Source: an uncultured Collinsella sp. (GTDB lineage Bacteria; Actinomycetota; Coriobacteriia; Coriobacteriales; Coriobacteriaceae). Taken from it: a stretch of 64,000 bases of DNA. The translations under genes and the position numbers were made by a program. Position 1 is the stretch's first letter; every line of letters begins with the position of its first letter. This document shows positions 54,401 through 62,080 of this stretch, in pieces. Location of the stretch: the NCBI GenBank assembly GCA_934667065.1, contig CAKULD010000003.1:1-64000 (forward strand), given 5' to 3'. A model generated the notes under the pieces. That model saw only the letters and a program-made list of their open reading frames with translations. It searched no databases and had not been told where the DNA came from.

Positions 54401-57400
54401 CAAGATCGAATACGACCTGCCCCAGGATACGCTTGCCGCCGAGCGCGTAACGCTTGAGGCGCGCGTGGGCTCGACCGATGCCGCCGCAGCCGCCGCCGAT
54501 GTGACGGCCCGCAATTATGTGCGCTATGTTCCGGGCGCTTCGGTCTGGAACTTTGACGTGACGTATCGTGGCGGTACGCAAAACCTCGTCAAGGACGGCA
54601 AGGATACCGGCAAGAGCCTGTGGACCTTCCATCATCTGCCGCAAAAGAAGAACGCCTACTGGACGTTCGATATTACGCTCGAGGTGGGAAACGAAGAGGC
54701 CGCCGACACACTCGACCTGTACGTGGACTGCGTGGACGGCAAGACCGTGACGATTCCCTTGAGCCAAAAGTCGCGCGAGGGCACCCGCGTGCGCTATGCG
54801 GCCGAGTACGTGGACGAGGGCTACCTTAAACTGCTTGACGAGTTCAACAAGGCGAATGATTCGACCTATGTGAACTGCGGCAACTTTGAGCAGATCTTTA
54901 TGCCGCAGACCTACCGTATCTCCAATGCTCAGCTTATGACCATGCTGAGTTTTGACGCCAACGCTTCGGCCAAAAAGCACTCTGCGGCGGCCGAGGAGCG
55001 CCAGCAGGAGTTCTCGAATGCAGTGCAGCAGTGGCACGAGTACATGATGGATAACTCGTTTAACGACGTTGACCAGGCGTTTAACGATGCGATTGACCAG
55101 ATGGTCGCCGATGCGTTTGCCGAGGAGGACAAGGACGGTAAGGACGAGGAGTCCGAGGGCGGTAGTGCTCGCAAGGTTCGCCGCGCTGCCGCTGCCCGTA
55201 ACGGCGAGGGCGAGGATGGGACGGATGGCGAGGCTGCGCAGTTTGCGGCTGAGCTGAAGGCTGCCGTCGGTGGCTCGTCGGCACTGCTGACCCAGCAGGG
55301 CGACAGCTACGGCGTCAATGTGGACAAGATGATCTTTGAGGACGCTTACGGTACCGGCGAGGATTGGTACCAGGAGCTCGCTGCCGCCCAGGGTTCAAAC
55401 GCTGCCGATGCGGCCGCCATCAAGGAGCTCGTCGACCATGCGTCGCGAGCGGAGTTTATTACGCAGCAGGCCGAGGACCTGGTGGGCCAATCGATGGGTA
55501 TTGGTCAACTCAACCAATACGGAAGCTGGAATGACGCAACTGCTGCGGCGCTCAACAAATGCGCGGGCATTAAGGCCAGCGAGTATAAGGGTCAATCGAC
55601 AAGCGGGTTTAGCGACCTGGGCCAGGCGCTTGGCAGCTCGCTGAGCTACAAGGCAGCCGACGACGACACCGTCAAGGGCTTTAAGGTTGCCGCGCCCGAT
55701 GGCGAGCAGACGGCCTATATCGAGTCGGAGTTTATCGAGAACTCCAATAACAACAAGAACCAGGCGCTGCTGTTTAATTCGATCGCCATGCAGTGCGACA
55801 TTTTGGACAACCTGTACGACAACTGGAACGTGGTCCATAGCCTCAACAACTCCAAGGTGCGCGGGTGGCTCATGGCCTGGAAACTCAACGGCGACGTGAG
55901 TGCCCATATGAAGCTCATCCGCACGATTCGTTCGCTCAAGAGCTATAAGATCGAGTGCGAGATGTTCGGGCAAGTCTTTAAGACCGATGCGTGGAAGGCG
56001 GCCGGACAGGCGTTTCCCGCGGCGACCCAGGGCATCGGCATCTTTACCGGCATTTACGGCGTGAACGATGCCAGCAAGAACTGGGAGAACGTGAACGTCC
56101 GCATGAAAAAGGTGAAGGGCGAGCGCGAGGGCTACGAGCTGCAGCATGTTCATTTGCTGGCCAAGCCCGAGAAGACCGAGGACGACTGGAAGTGCATTTA
56201 CGCGCTGCGCGATGCCATGGAGAAGGCTCGCGCGTTTGAGGACCTGCTGTATCGTCAGCTCTGCCATGACAGCACCGATGTGGCAGTGGGCTCCATTATG
56301 ACGATTGCCGGCGTGCTGACGGCCGGTTCGGCGGGTACCGTGGTGGGCGCTGCCTACGATGCGGCCTCGACGAGCGTGGGCTCGGAGCGCGCGATTAAGC
56401 TGACCAATGCCGAGTGCGCTTACGACATTGCTTGCGAGCAGGTTGAGCGCGCGTGCCAGAACCGCATTACGGTCAACTGGGGCGAGCTGACCGATGCCGA
56501 GGTCTATCAGGCCAACAAGGACGGTTTGATCTCGGACGAGAAGATGCAGTCGATCTTTGAGGCGCGCTATCGCAACGTGGCCGCCAAGGCGGCGCCCGAT
56601 CCCGCGGGCGTGGTGTACGAGGGCCTGCTGTCTAACACGGTGGAAGGCGCGACGGTTGAGCTGTGGAGCGCTGACGACGCGGCCGGCACCAATGCCGTGC
56701 GCTGGGACGCCGAGGAGTATGAGCAGACCAATCCGCTCGCGACGGGTGCGGACGGTGCTTACAACTGGAATACGCCGACCGGCTGGTATCAGGTGCGCGT
56801 GACCAAGGACGGTTACGAGGAAGCACGTTCGGCCTGGTTGCGCGTGCCGCCGATTCAGACCGAGGTGAACATCGGGTTGGTGTCGACTTCGGCTCCCGAG
56901 GTAGCGTCGGCTCATGCCTATACCGATTGCGTCGAGATCGAGTTTACGCAGTATATGGATGCGAGCGATGATGCTGTTGCTGTGCTGAATGCGCAGGGTT
57001 TGGGCGATGTGACATATAAGTGGCTCGATGCGCAGGAGAGCCCTGACGGCAAGTCGCTGTCGCGCGTGCTACGTATTCGCTATGCCGATGCGCGCGAGTC
57101 GGGCTCGACGGTTGCATTTGAGCTCGATGGTGCTCGCAGCTATGCCGGCACGGCAATGCCTGCCTGGGCGAGCGGCGAGCTTGCCGTGGGCGTGCGCGCC
57201 GATAAGCTCAAGCTGAACGTGGAGCAGGCGGTGACCATGCTCGAGGGCGGCGACTTTGAGCTGGTGGCACACGTGACCGACAAGGACGGCAAGCCGTTTG
57301 CGGGCGCCAGGGTTGGTATTGGGCTGGAGTCCTCGGCTATTTGTTCTGTCGATGTCACCCAGGCTGTGACGGGCGAGGACGGCGCGGCGACGTTTGTGCT

Positions 57401-58094
57401 GCATGGTGCTCTGCCCGGGTTGACGACGTTGACGGCGGCGGTGGACGGCACGGCGCTGTCCAAGCAGGTCGACGTTCGCGTGTCTGCCGAAGCCGTGCGT
57501 CCGGCGCGCCCGGTGGCGACGATTGGTGCGACGACGTTTGGTGCATGGTCACCCAAGGAGAACTACATTACGGTGCCCAAGGGTACGAAGCTGGAGCTTT
57601 CGGCCGAGGACGGTTCGACTATTTGGTACACCGCCAATGACACCTGTCCTTGCCGCGACGAAGGCCGTGTAAAGTACATCGAGCCTATTACGCTCGATGA
57701 AAACATGTACATTCGCATTGCGGCGCAGCGCCCCGGCATGTCGTACAGCGAGTATTCCGAGCGCCTGAACATTACGATTACGGTGAGTGATGAGGTGACG
57801 CCCAAGCCGGAGCCTCAGCCCGAGCCGACGCCCGATCCGGAGCCGGCACCTGGCGGTGGCGAGCAGGGTGGCGGTGCTGATGCCGCCGGGACCACTGCAG
57901 GTGGGTCGACCTCGACCACGACCACGACCACGGTGACGACGGAGAAGTCTAAGGGTAAGAGCGGCGGGAAGTCCGGTGGCGCGAAGCTCGCCAACACAGG
58001 TGACGCCACCGCGCTGACGGTCGCCGCCCTGGGTATCGCCGGCGCCGCTATTGCCGCTGCCGGTGTCGCCGCGACCAAGCGCCGCAAGCGCTAG
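51495..58094 (+). CDS. giant LRR-containing wall-anchored surface protein
   Basis: A 2199-residue secreted protein. Signal peptide about 1-33 (ending GAFA); acidic Ala/Thr-rich region; BspA-type leucine-rich repeats at about 165-390 (IKEIALPDSVEELGWNAF, VERIERQAFNGCSHVSSVTI, VEKIEWWAFEN); several beta-rich modules; a helical, charged region around 1150-1260 (EEDKDGKDEESEGG); a long helical domain (about 1380-1680); carboxypeptidase-regulatory-like modules (about 1710-1780); an Ig-like module; a chitobiase C-terminal-type domain at about 2008-2100 (TIWYTANDT); a Pro/Glu stalk; and LANTG (2165-2169), membrane helix and TKRRKR. BspA repeats suggest host or matrix binding. AAAGGAAC precedes the start. 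Its last 79 bases nearly match the end of the preceding gene. Confidence 0.88.
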   Translation: MRWTIARALCRRLAVATVTLTMVTGSLPVGAFAEALTTDSTFVQTDVDQADDAALSDAAGTATDTNAADPVALDAGDAPTPPVSEIASAAGLTGAGQTESSPVGTLATDLVAGKELAEQQVQEESQGAEATWSEELELWATSKGATGVKAEGDDGYVAGEQTPAQYYFSIDSLTNEISIAYGDSGITTLEVPATIDGKNVVSLTGMGNAALTSITFASDSHVRTVGGLGGSSIKEIALPDSVEELGWNAFTDSKTLQTVSWPNNAAFTTIPEQAFEGCEQLDDNVVATLPPSVKTIDYRAFANCGVPQFYVSDTTVLTFTQIDVPGTVERIERQAFNGCSHVSSVTIGDGVKYIGSSAFSSLDPAIAGKEIVLPRSVEKIEWWAFENTRYSSTVGGGSETNHNAVTLRVMNPDLQFGEAGYPGDYNDRVTIDGVTYAIPFGEGQTIYAYATDSAGNPSMVKKLADAVADRKDSADSSKPAYTFEWMGEAAQITGKLPQGATAVLVQAGQSTPLTVGDDGSFTVDALSKTAATLRISFDGYYDMVLACPGDQMTGTWNIGEIKVEDFTKIPASCAIELNVGYLEPVAGQDKTERIALGSLDDIDLTVKVDGKTLEPAKDGKENDYRIQGAVLVVSQAIADADQELEISLKPKDSLKLGGATVTVRPSAGKVDIDLKPWGAATVTTKGDYQGANRVLVFRKSDGKLVADGVTYLTGYEDDGTTPIMKADTPRLKAGPYTIVAFNKTSYDIQATSYSTFSRLGLTVGKHIAQQEVKIEDGKRLDVALDVPTFDVESYRAERGLTAGSVITESPAVAGVETELRIHYELKDSQPAKIEIPLAKDAVEDVSAGFRDAGDSADGGWIDTTWEGDNLVLNMKKGAGADVFVRFKPKAAGTYAISPLITLGEVTLPLGSTTLEVSTSRIEVDNTNVHSLLGNVAYVYAAPGKSVQLTVGSGASAAKYTGKTNKLGRAKIEYDLPQDTLAAERVTLEARVGSTDAAAAAADVTARNYVRYVPGASVWNFDVTYRGGTQNLVKDGKDTGKSLWTFHHLPQKKNAYWTFDITLEVGNEEAADTLDLYVDCVDGKTVTIPLSQKSREGTRVRYAAEYVDEGYLKLLDEFNKANDSTYVNCGNFEQIFMPQTYRISNAQLMTMLSFDANASAKKHSAAAEERQQEFSNAVQQWHEYMMDNSFNDVDQAFNDAIDQMVADAFAEEDKDGKDEESEGGSARKVRRAAAARNGEGEDGTDGEAAQFAAELKAAVGGSSALLTQQGDSYGVNVDKMIFEDAYGTGEDWYQELAAAQGSNAADAAAIKELVDHASRAEFITQQAEDLVGQSMGIGQLNQYGSWNDATAAALNKCAGIKASEYKGQSTSGFSDLGQALGSSLSYKAADDDTVKGFKVAAPDGEQTAYIESEFIENSNNNKNQALLFNSIAMQCDILDNLYDNWNVVHSLNNSKVRGWLMAWKLNGDVSAHMKLIRTIRSLKSYKIECEMFGQVFKTDAWKAAGQAFPAATQGIGIFTGIYGVNDASKNWENVNVRMKKVKGEREGYELQHVHLLAKPEKTEDDWKCIYALRDAMEKARAFEDLLYRQLCHDSTDVAVGSIMTIAGVLTAGSAGTVVGAAYDAASTSVGSERAIKLTNAECAYDIACEQVERACQNRITVNWGELTDAEVYQANKDGLISDEKMQSIFEARYRNVAAKAAPDPAGVVYEGLLSNTVEGATVELWSADDAAGTNAVRWDAEEYEQTNPLATGADGAYNWNTPTGWYQVRVTKDGYEEARSAWLRVPPIQTEVNIGLVSTSAPEVASAHAYTDCVEIEFTQYMDASDDAVAVLNAQGLGDVTYKWLDAQESPDGKSLSRVLRIRYADARESGSTVAFELDGARSYAGTAMPAWASGELAVGVRADKLKLNVEQAVTMLEGGDFELVAHVTDKDGKPFAGARVGIGLESSAICSVDVTQAVTGEDGAATFVLHGALPGLTTLTAAVDGTALSKQVDVRVSAEAVRPARPVATIGATTFGAWSPKENYITVPKGTKLELSAEDGSTIWYTANDTCPCRDEGRVKYIEPITLDENMYIRIAAQRPGMSYSEYSERLNITITVSDEVTPKPEPQPEPTPDPEPAPGGGEQGGGADAAGTTAGGSTSTTTTTTVTTEKSKGKSGGKSGGAKLANTGDATALTVAALGIAGAAIAAAGVAATKRRKR

Positions 58095-58131
58095 GTCTTG
58101 GTGGCGGCTCCTGGCCTCGGCTTCAGCAAAA

Positions 58132-58186
58132 TCTCAATCTGTAACATCTAACGTGGTTTTGCCCGTCTACTTGTTACAGATTGAGA
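58132..58186 (+). repeat. 55-bp hairpin unit (ATCTGTAACA family), unit C
   Basis: Perfect 15-bp arms TCTCAATCTGTAACA (58132-58146) and TGTTACAGATTGAGA (58172-58186), loop of 25 bases, then CAAAC. Confidence 0.93.
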
Positions 58187-58211
58187 CAAACCGACAAGTG
58201 CCAGTGAAATG

Positions 58212-58266
58212 TCTTAATCTGTAACAACTACGGGTCTCAGCGGACTCTAAATGTTACAGATCAAGA
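58212..58266 (+). repeat. 55-bp hairpin unit (ATCTGTAACA family), unit D
   Basis: Arms TCTTAATCTGTAACA and TGTTACAGATCAAGA with one mismatch, loop of 25 bases, then CAAAC. It begins 80 bases after unit C began. Confidence 0.9.
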
Positions 58267-58292
58267 CAAACGGGCAGCCGGTATGCGGAACA

Positions 58293-58347
58293 TCTCGATC
58301 TGTAACATTTAACCGCCCAAAACGGCTCTACTTGTTACAGATCGAGA
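58293..58347 (+). repeat. 55-bp hairpin unit (ATCTGTAACA family), unit E
   Basis: Perfect arms TCTCGATCTGTAACA and TGTTACAGATCGAGA, loop of 25 bases, then CAAAC. It begins 81 bases after unit D began. Confidence 0.93.
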
Positions 58348-58368
58348 CAAACCAGCCGGCCAAGTCCA

Positions 58369-58406
58369 AAACCACCACAAAGGTGCCTGTCCCCTTCGTG
58401 GTGGTG
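58369..58406 (-). repeat. CCACCACAAAGG hairpin repeat, copy 5 (inverted)
   Basis: ACCACCACAAAGG with complement CCTTCGTGGTGGT (one mismatch) and loop TGCCTGTCC, the same orientation as copy 4. It closes the island on the right. Confidence 0.88.
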
Positions 58407-58420
58407 GGCTGCCGGCATAG

Positions 58421-58458
58421 AAAAAGTCCCCGCCGGGCGTGTGCTCGACGGGGACTTT
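58421..58458 (-). terminator. Rho-independent terminator of nfnAB
   Basis: AAAGTCCCCG (58423-58432) pairs with CGGGGACTTT (58449-58458); on the minus strand the stem is followed by a T run (complement of 58421-58425). Confidence 0.88.
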
Positions 58459-58486
58459 GCCGTTTGATGGCTAGCGCTGCGGGTGA

Positions 58487-59896
58487 TTACTCGCCCAGCA
58501 GGCTCTTGGTGATGGAAGCGGCAGCCTTCTTGCCAGCGCCCATCGCCAGAATGACCGTAGCGGCACCGGTGACGATGTCGCCGCCGGCCCAGATGCGGGG
58601 ATCGGTGGTCTGGCCGGTCTCCTCGTCGGCGACGATGTAGCCCCACTTGTTGAGCTCCATCTTGCCGCCGATCTTGGCAGCGAAGGGGTTGGCGTTGGTG
58701 CCGATAGCCGAGATCGCGACATCGCAGGGGATCTCCTCGATGGCGCCCTCGATGGCGACCGGACGACGACGGCCGGACTCGTCGGGCTCGCCGAGCTCCA
58801 TCTTCTGGACCTTGACGGCGCACACGGAGCCGTCCTCGCCAGCGACAAACTCGAGCGGGGAGACGAGCGGCAGAACCTCGACGCCCTCGGCCTTAGCGTG
58901 GTGCAGCTCGGCGCGACGGCAGGGCATCTCGTCCTCAGTACGGCGGTAGGCGATGATGGCGTGCTCGGCGCCCAGGCGCTTGGCGGTACGGACAGCGTCC
59001 ATAGCCACGTTGCCGCCACCAAAGACGACGACGTTCTTGCCGTGCTTGGTGGGGGTGTCGTACTCGGGGAACTTGTTGGCCTTCATCAGGTTAACGCGGG
59101 TGAGGTACTCGTTGGCGAAGAAGACGTTGGGCAGGTTCTCGCCGGGGACGTTGAGGAACTTGGGCAGGCCAGCGCCGGTCGCCACGTAGATGGCGTCGAA
59201 GCCCTGCTCGAACAGCTCCTCGGCCGTGGCCATGTTGCCCACGACAGAGTTGTACTCAAACTTGACGCCCATGTCCTCCAGGCCGTCAATCTCGCGCTTG
59301 ACGACTGCCTTGGGCAGACGGAACTCGGGGATGCCGTAGACCAGCACGCCGCCGCCGGTAAAGAAGGCCTCAAAGACGGTGACGTCGAAGCCGTTACGGG
59401 CGAGCTCGCCGGCGCAGGTGATGCCGGACGGGCCGGAGCCGACGACGGCGACCTTCTTGCCGTTCTTGGGGGCCATCTTGGGCGTGGAGGCGAGCTCGGG
59501 GCGGTCACCAAGGAAGCGCTCGAGCTGGCCGATGGCCACGGGCTCGGACTTCTTACCACGGATGCACTTGCCCTCGCACTGGTTCTCCTGCGGGCAGACG
59601 CGGCCGCAGATGGCGGGAAGCATGGAGTCCTCGCGGATGGTGTCGAGAGCGCCGCCAAAGTCCTTCTCACGGATCTGCTCGATAAAGCGGGGGATGTTGA
59701 TGTTGACGGGGCAGCCCTCAACACAGAACGGCTTCTTGCAGTTGAGGCAGCGCTCGGCCTCGGCCAGCGCCATCTCCTCGGTGAAGCCCTTGTCGACGGG
59801 GCGGAAGTCGCAGGCGCGCTCGGCAGCCGGCTCCTCGTTATCGGGGGTGCGGGGCGACTTCATATCGGCAACGAAACGACCGTTAACTAGTGGCAT
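58487..59896 (-). CDS. NfnB-like / GltD-type NADPH oxidoreductase, large subunit
   Basis: A 469-residue flavoprotein of the glutamate synthase small-subunit family. The N-terminal region has cysteine sets for two 4Fe-4S clusters (CLNCKKPFCVEGCP and CGRVCPQENQCEGKC). The FAD site VVGSGPSGITCAGELA and the NAD(P)H site VVVFGGGNVAMDA follow, with ISAIGTNANP near the end. Next to an FAD/NAD-binding small subunit this composition matches NfnAB, the electron-bifurcating NADH-dependent ferredoxin:NADP+ oxidoreductase, rather than glutamate synthase; no gltB is nearby. Its start overlaps the end of the small-subunit gene by ten bases. Confidence 0.88.
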   Translation of the reverse strand: MPLVNGRFVADMKSPRTPDNEEPAAERACDFRPVDKGFTEEMALAEAERCLNCKKPFCVEGCPVNINIPRFIEQIREKDFGGALDTIREDSMLPAICGRVCPQENQCEGKCIRGKKSEPVAIGQLERFLGDRPELASTPKMAPKNGKKVAVVGSGPSGITCAGELARNGFDVTVFEAFFTGGGVLVYGIPEFRLPKAVVKREIDGLEDMGVKFEYNSVVGNMATAEELFEQGFDAIYVATGAGLPKFLNVPGENLPNVFFANEYLTRVNLMKANKFPEYDTPTKHGKNVVVFGGGNVAMDAVRTAKRLGAEHAIIAYRRTEDEMPCRRAELHHAKAEGVEVLPLVSPLEFVAGEDGSVCAVKVQKMELGEPDESGRRRPVAIEGAIEEIPCDVAISAIGTNANPFAAKIGGKMELNKWGYIVADEETGQTTDPRIWAGGDIVTGAATVILAMGAGKKAAASITKSLLGE

Positions 59897-60726
59897 GCGC
59901 AGCTCTTTTCCTCATAGGCCTTGAGGGACTCGCCCTCTTCGGAACGGTAAGCGGCCTGGCGGGCACGAAGGTCATCCCAGTCGACCAGGGTGGCATCGAA
60001 GTCGGGGCCGTCGACGCAAGCGAACTTGGTCACGCCGCCCACCTCGACGCGGCAGCAGCCGCACATGCCGGTGCCGTCAACCATGATGGGGTTGAGCGAC
60101 GCGGTGATGGGGGTGTCGTACTTCTGGGCGGTGAGGGTCGAGAACTTCATCATCGGAACGGGGCCGACGCAGAAGACCTGGCTCACGGCCTTGTCCTGCA
60201 GCAGGCGCTCCAGCGGAGCGGTGACAACGCCCTGCTCGCCGTAGGAACCGTCATCGGTGGTGATGTGGATGTGGTCCTCGTCGAGGAGCTCGCGGAACTG
60301 GTCCTCCATGAGCAGGAGGTCCTTGGTGCGGGCGCCCATGATGGCGTGCACCTCGTGGCCGGTCTCGACCAGGTGCTTGGCGACCGGGAAGGCAATTGCC
60401 AGGCCGACGCCGCCGCCAATGACGGCGCAGGGGCCCTCGGCCATCTCGGTGGGAACGCCCAGCGGGCCCACGACGTCGCGCAGCGACTCGCCGGCCTCGT
60501 AGGTGGACAGCATCTCGGTGGTCTTGCCGATCACCATGAAGATGAACTCGACCCAGCCCTCGTCACCGTTCCAGCCGGCCAGGGTAAACGGGACGCGCTC
60601 GCCCGTCTCGTTGGCGCGAACCATGAGGAACTGTCCAGCGTGCGCATGTTTGGCGATTGCAGGCGCCTCGATGCGGAACTTGAACACCTTCTCCGAGAAC
60701 TGCGTCTTCTCCAGGATCTTATACAT
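59887..60726 (-). CDS. NfnA-like FAD/NAD-binding, 2Fe-2S subunit
   Basis: A 279-residue protein of the ferredoxin-NADP reductase/PyrK-type family. FAD-binding features include GQFLMVRANETGERVPFTL; the NAD-binding half has VIGGGVGLAIAFPVAKHL and VFCVGPVPMM; the cysteines of GMCGCCRVEV and the following FACVDGPDFDA ligand a 2Fe-2S cluster. It pairs with the downstream GltD-like protein as NfnA. A homologous subunit of sulfide dehydrogenase is the main alternative. The tail ends in an unusual CACH. It is first in the operon, with GAGAGGGG upstream of the ATG. Confidence 0.88.
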   Translation of the reverse strand: MYKILEKTQFSEKVFKFRIEAPAIAKHAHAGQFLMVRANETGERVPFTLAGWNGDEGWVEFIFMVIGKTTEMLSTYEAGESLRDVVGPLGVPTEMAEGPCAVIGGGVGLAIAFPVAKHLVETGHEVHAIMGARTKDLLLMEDQFRELLDEDHIHITTDDGSYGEQGVVTAPLERLLQDKAVSQVFCVGPVPMMKFSTLTAQKYDTPITASLNPIMVDGTGMCGCCRVEVGGVTKFACVDGPDFDATLVDWDDLRARQAAYRSEEGESLKAYEEKSCACH

Positions 60727-60909
60727 AGAACCCCTCTCTTGTTAGGGCTGCCGAACCGTGCCTCCACGGAAATGGACGGTAGCCCGAATAAAACCGTACG
60801 CGCACAGGCGTTGTGCAGACATACGGTGCAAATTATACCCTCATGGCAATGCCGTTTACGTGTTTCTTCGGCAGGTGGGAAAACGGTTTATCCCGTCTGG
60901 CCTACCAAA

Positions 60910-61088
60910 AAGGGACGGGTTTATTTTGGTCGGTTTTATCAGGCAAAACGGCAAAGGGGGCCGGCCTCGCGTTGCGGTGAGACCGGCCCCCTTTGGGATG
61001 CTGTGTATGTATGGCGGCGCGGGGTTTATTGCGATGCCGCAACCGGGGCGTTTCCGCAGATAAAACCTGTCAAAACAAACCTGTCCCT
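60910..61088. repeat. inverted pair of GGGACAGGTTT elements around a terminator
   Basis: AGGGACGGGTTTATTTTGG (from 60910) and its imperfect complement (61059-61088) match at about 25 of 30 positions and face each other across 119 bases. The same core occurs singly at 38187. Between them is the strong hairpin at 60953-60994. Confidence 0.7.
60953..60994. terminator. strong hairpin between pth and nfnA
   Basis: AAAGGGGGCCGG (60953-60964) pairs perfectly with CCGGCCCCCTTT (60983-60994), with an inner GCCTC/GAG-C extension. Probable terminator of pth on the minus strand, although the T-tract is short. Confidence 0.75.
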
Positions 61089-61099
61089 AAATGGCAGGT

Positions 61100-61729
61100 T
61101 TAGTGCTTGCCGTTGGCGGAGGCGGAGCCGTTGACGTGGTCGCGGGCATAGACCACGCCGTGCACGATCGCCAGGCCGGCGGCGTCGGCGGCGCGGGCAC
61201 AGGTGTCCTGGAAGTCCTCGGCCTCGCGGGCACGCAGCTGCTTGAGCACGTAGTCGGCAACGGCCATCTTGCCGGGAGGGTTGCCGATGCCGGTGCGGAT
61301 GCGGCTAAAGTCGCGGCTGCCCATCTTGTCGATGATGGAGCGCAGGCCGTTGTGACCGGCATGGCCGCCGCCCACCTTGACGCGCACGTCGCCGGCGGGA
61401 ATATCGAGCTCATCGTGAATCACGAGCAGCTCTTCGGCCTTGATCTTGTACTCGCGGCAGAGCTTGGAGATGGGGCCGCCCGAGGTGTTCATGTACGACT
61501 GCGGCTTGACCAGCACAATCTGGCGCTTGCCGCCTTCTTCTTCGGGGTCGTTGATGTTGATGAGTGCGACCTCGGCGCCGGCCTGGTTTTTCCAGTACGT
61601 GACGCCGGCCTGACGGGCCAGCTCGTCGATTGCCTTAAAGCCGGCGTTGTGGCGGGTCTCGGCATATTCCTCGCCCGGGTTGCCAAGCCCGGCAACCATG
61701 CGAATCTTAAGCGGCTGCGCAGCTGCCAT
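61100..61729 (-). CDS. pth: peptidyl-tRNA hydrolase
   Basis: A 209-residue Pth. It frees tRNA from peptidyl-tRNA released early from ribosomes. Key residues are visible: N17 in GLGNPGEEY, catalytic H27 in ETRHNAGF, N in KPQSYMNTSGG, D in LVIHDELDIP and the GGGHAGHNGLRSI segment. Length is a little over the usual 190 because of a C-terminal HVNGSASANGKH tail. AAAGGAC precedes the ATG. In many genomes pth neighbours prs, as here across an inserted repeat-flanked gene. Confidence 0.97.
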   Translation of the reverse strand: MAAAQPLKIRMVAGLGNPGEEYAETRHNAGFKAIDELARQAGVTYWKNQAGAEVALININDPEEEGGKRQIVLVKPQSYMNTSGGPISKLCREYKIKAEELLVIHDELDIPAGDVRVKVGGGHAGHNGLRSIIDKMGSRDFSRIRTGIGNPPGKMAVADYVLKQLRAREAEDFQDTCARAADAAGLAIVHGVVYARDHVNGSASANGKH

Positions 61730-61843
61730 GTTTGTCCTTTCGTCGATTTGTCGCCTGCTATGGTGAGCGACCCTGTTGCTGCTGTCAAATGGTGGGCAAT
61801 TGAGGTTATTTGGGTGCGTTTGGGCGGCCGTCGAAAGCCGAGG

Positions 61844-62047
61844 TGGACAGTTAGTTCAGATACGTATAAAGCTTGGGCCACCGGATTGTCTAATTCGATG
61901 CCGCGGCGCTGTATTGGTGCTCCAGTTAGTCCATATGACGCTGTTTTGAAGTCTACCCGGCCTTCAAATAGGACGAATGGTATAGAGATGACTGCAAAAT
62001 AGCCTAATTCAGTGTGTCTATTTATACGTATCTGAACTAACTGTCCA
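61844..62047. repeat. 27-bp inverted repeat pair (TGGACAGTTAG family), copy 1
   Basis: Perfect 27-bp arms at 61844-61870 and 62021-62047, each beginning or ending with TGGACAGTTAGTTCAGATAC or its complement, enclose 150 bases of unrelated sequence. The inner stretch has no gene-like feature with a ribosome site. The element lies between pth and the nuclease-fold gene, 33 bases from the latter's stop codon. Confidence 0.95.
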
Positions 62048-62080
62048 GCCCTGCTCGACAGCGCACGGGGGATTCGCCGT

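Noticed and set aside
58132..58347. A CRISPR array from the three evenly spaced repeats
   Set aside because: Units are inverted repeats with 25-base loops, only three occur at about 80-base spacing, the arms vary, and no cas genes are near.
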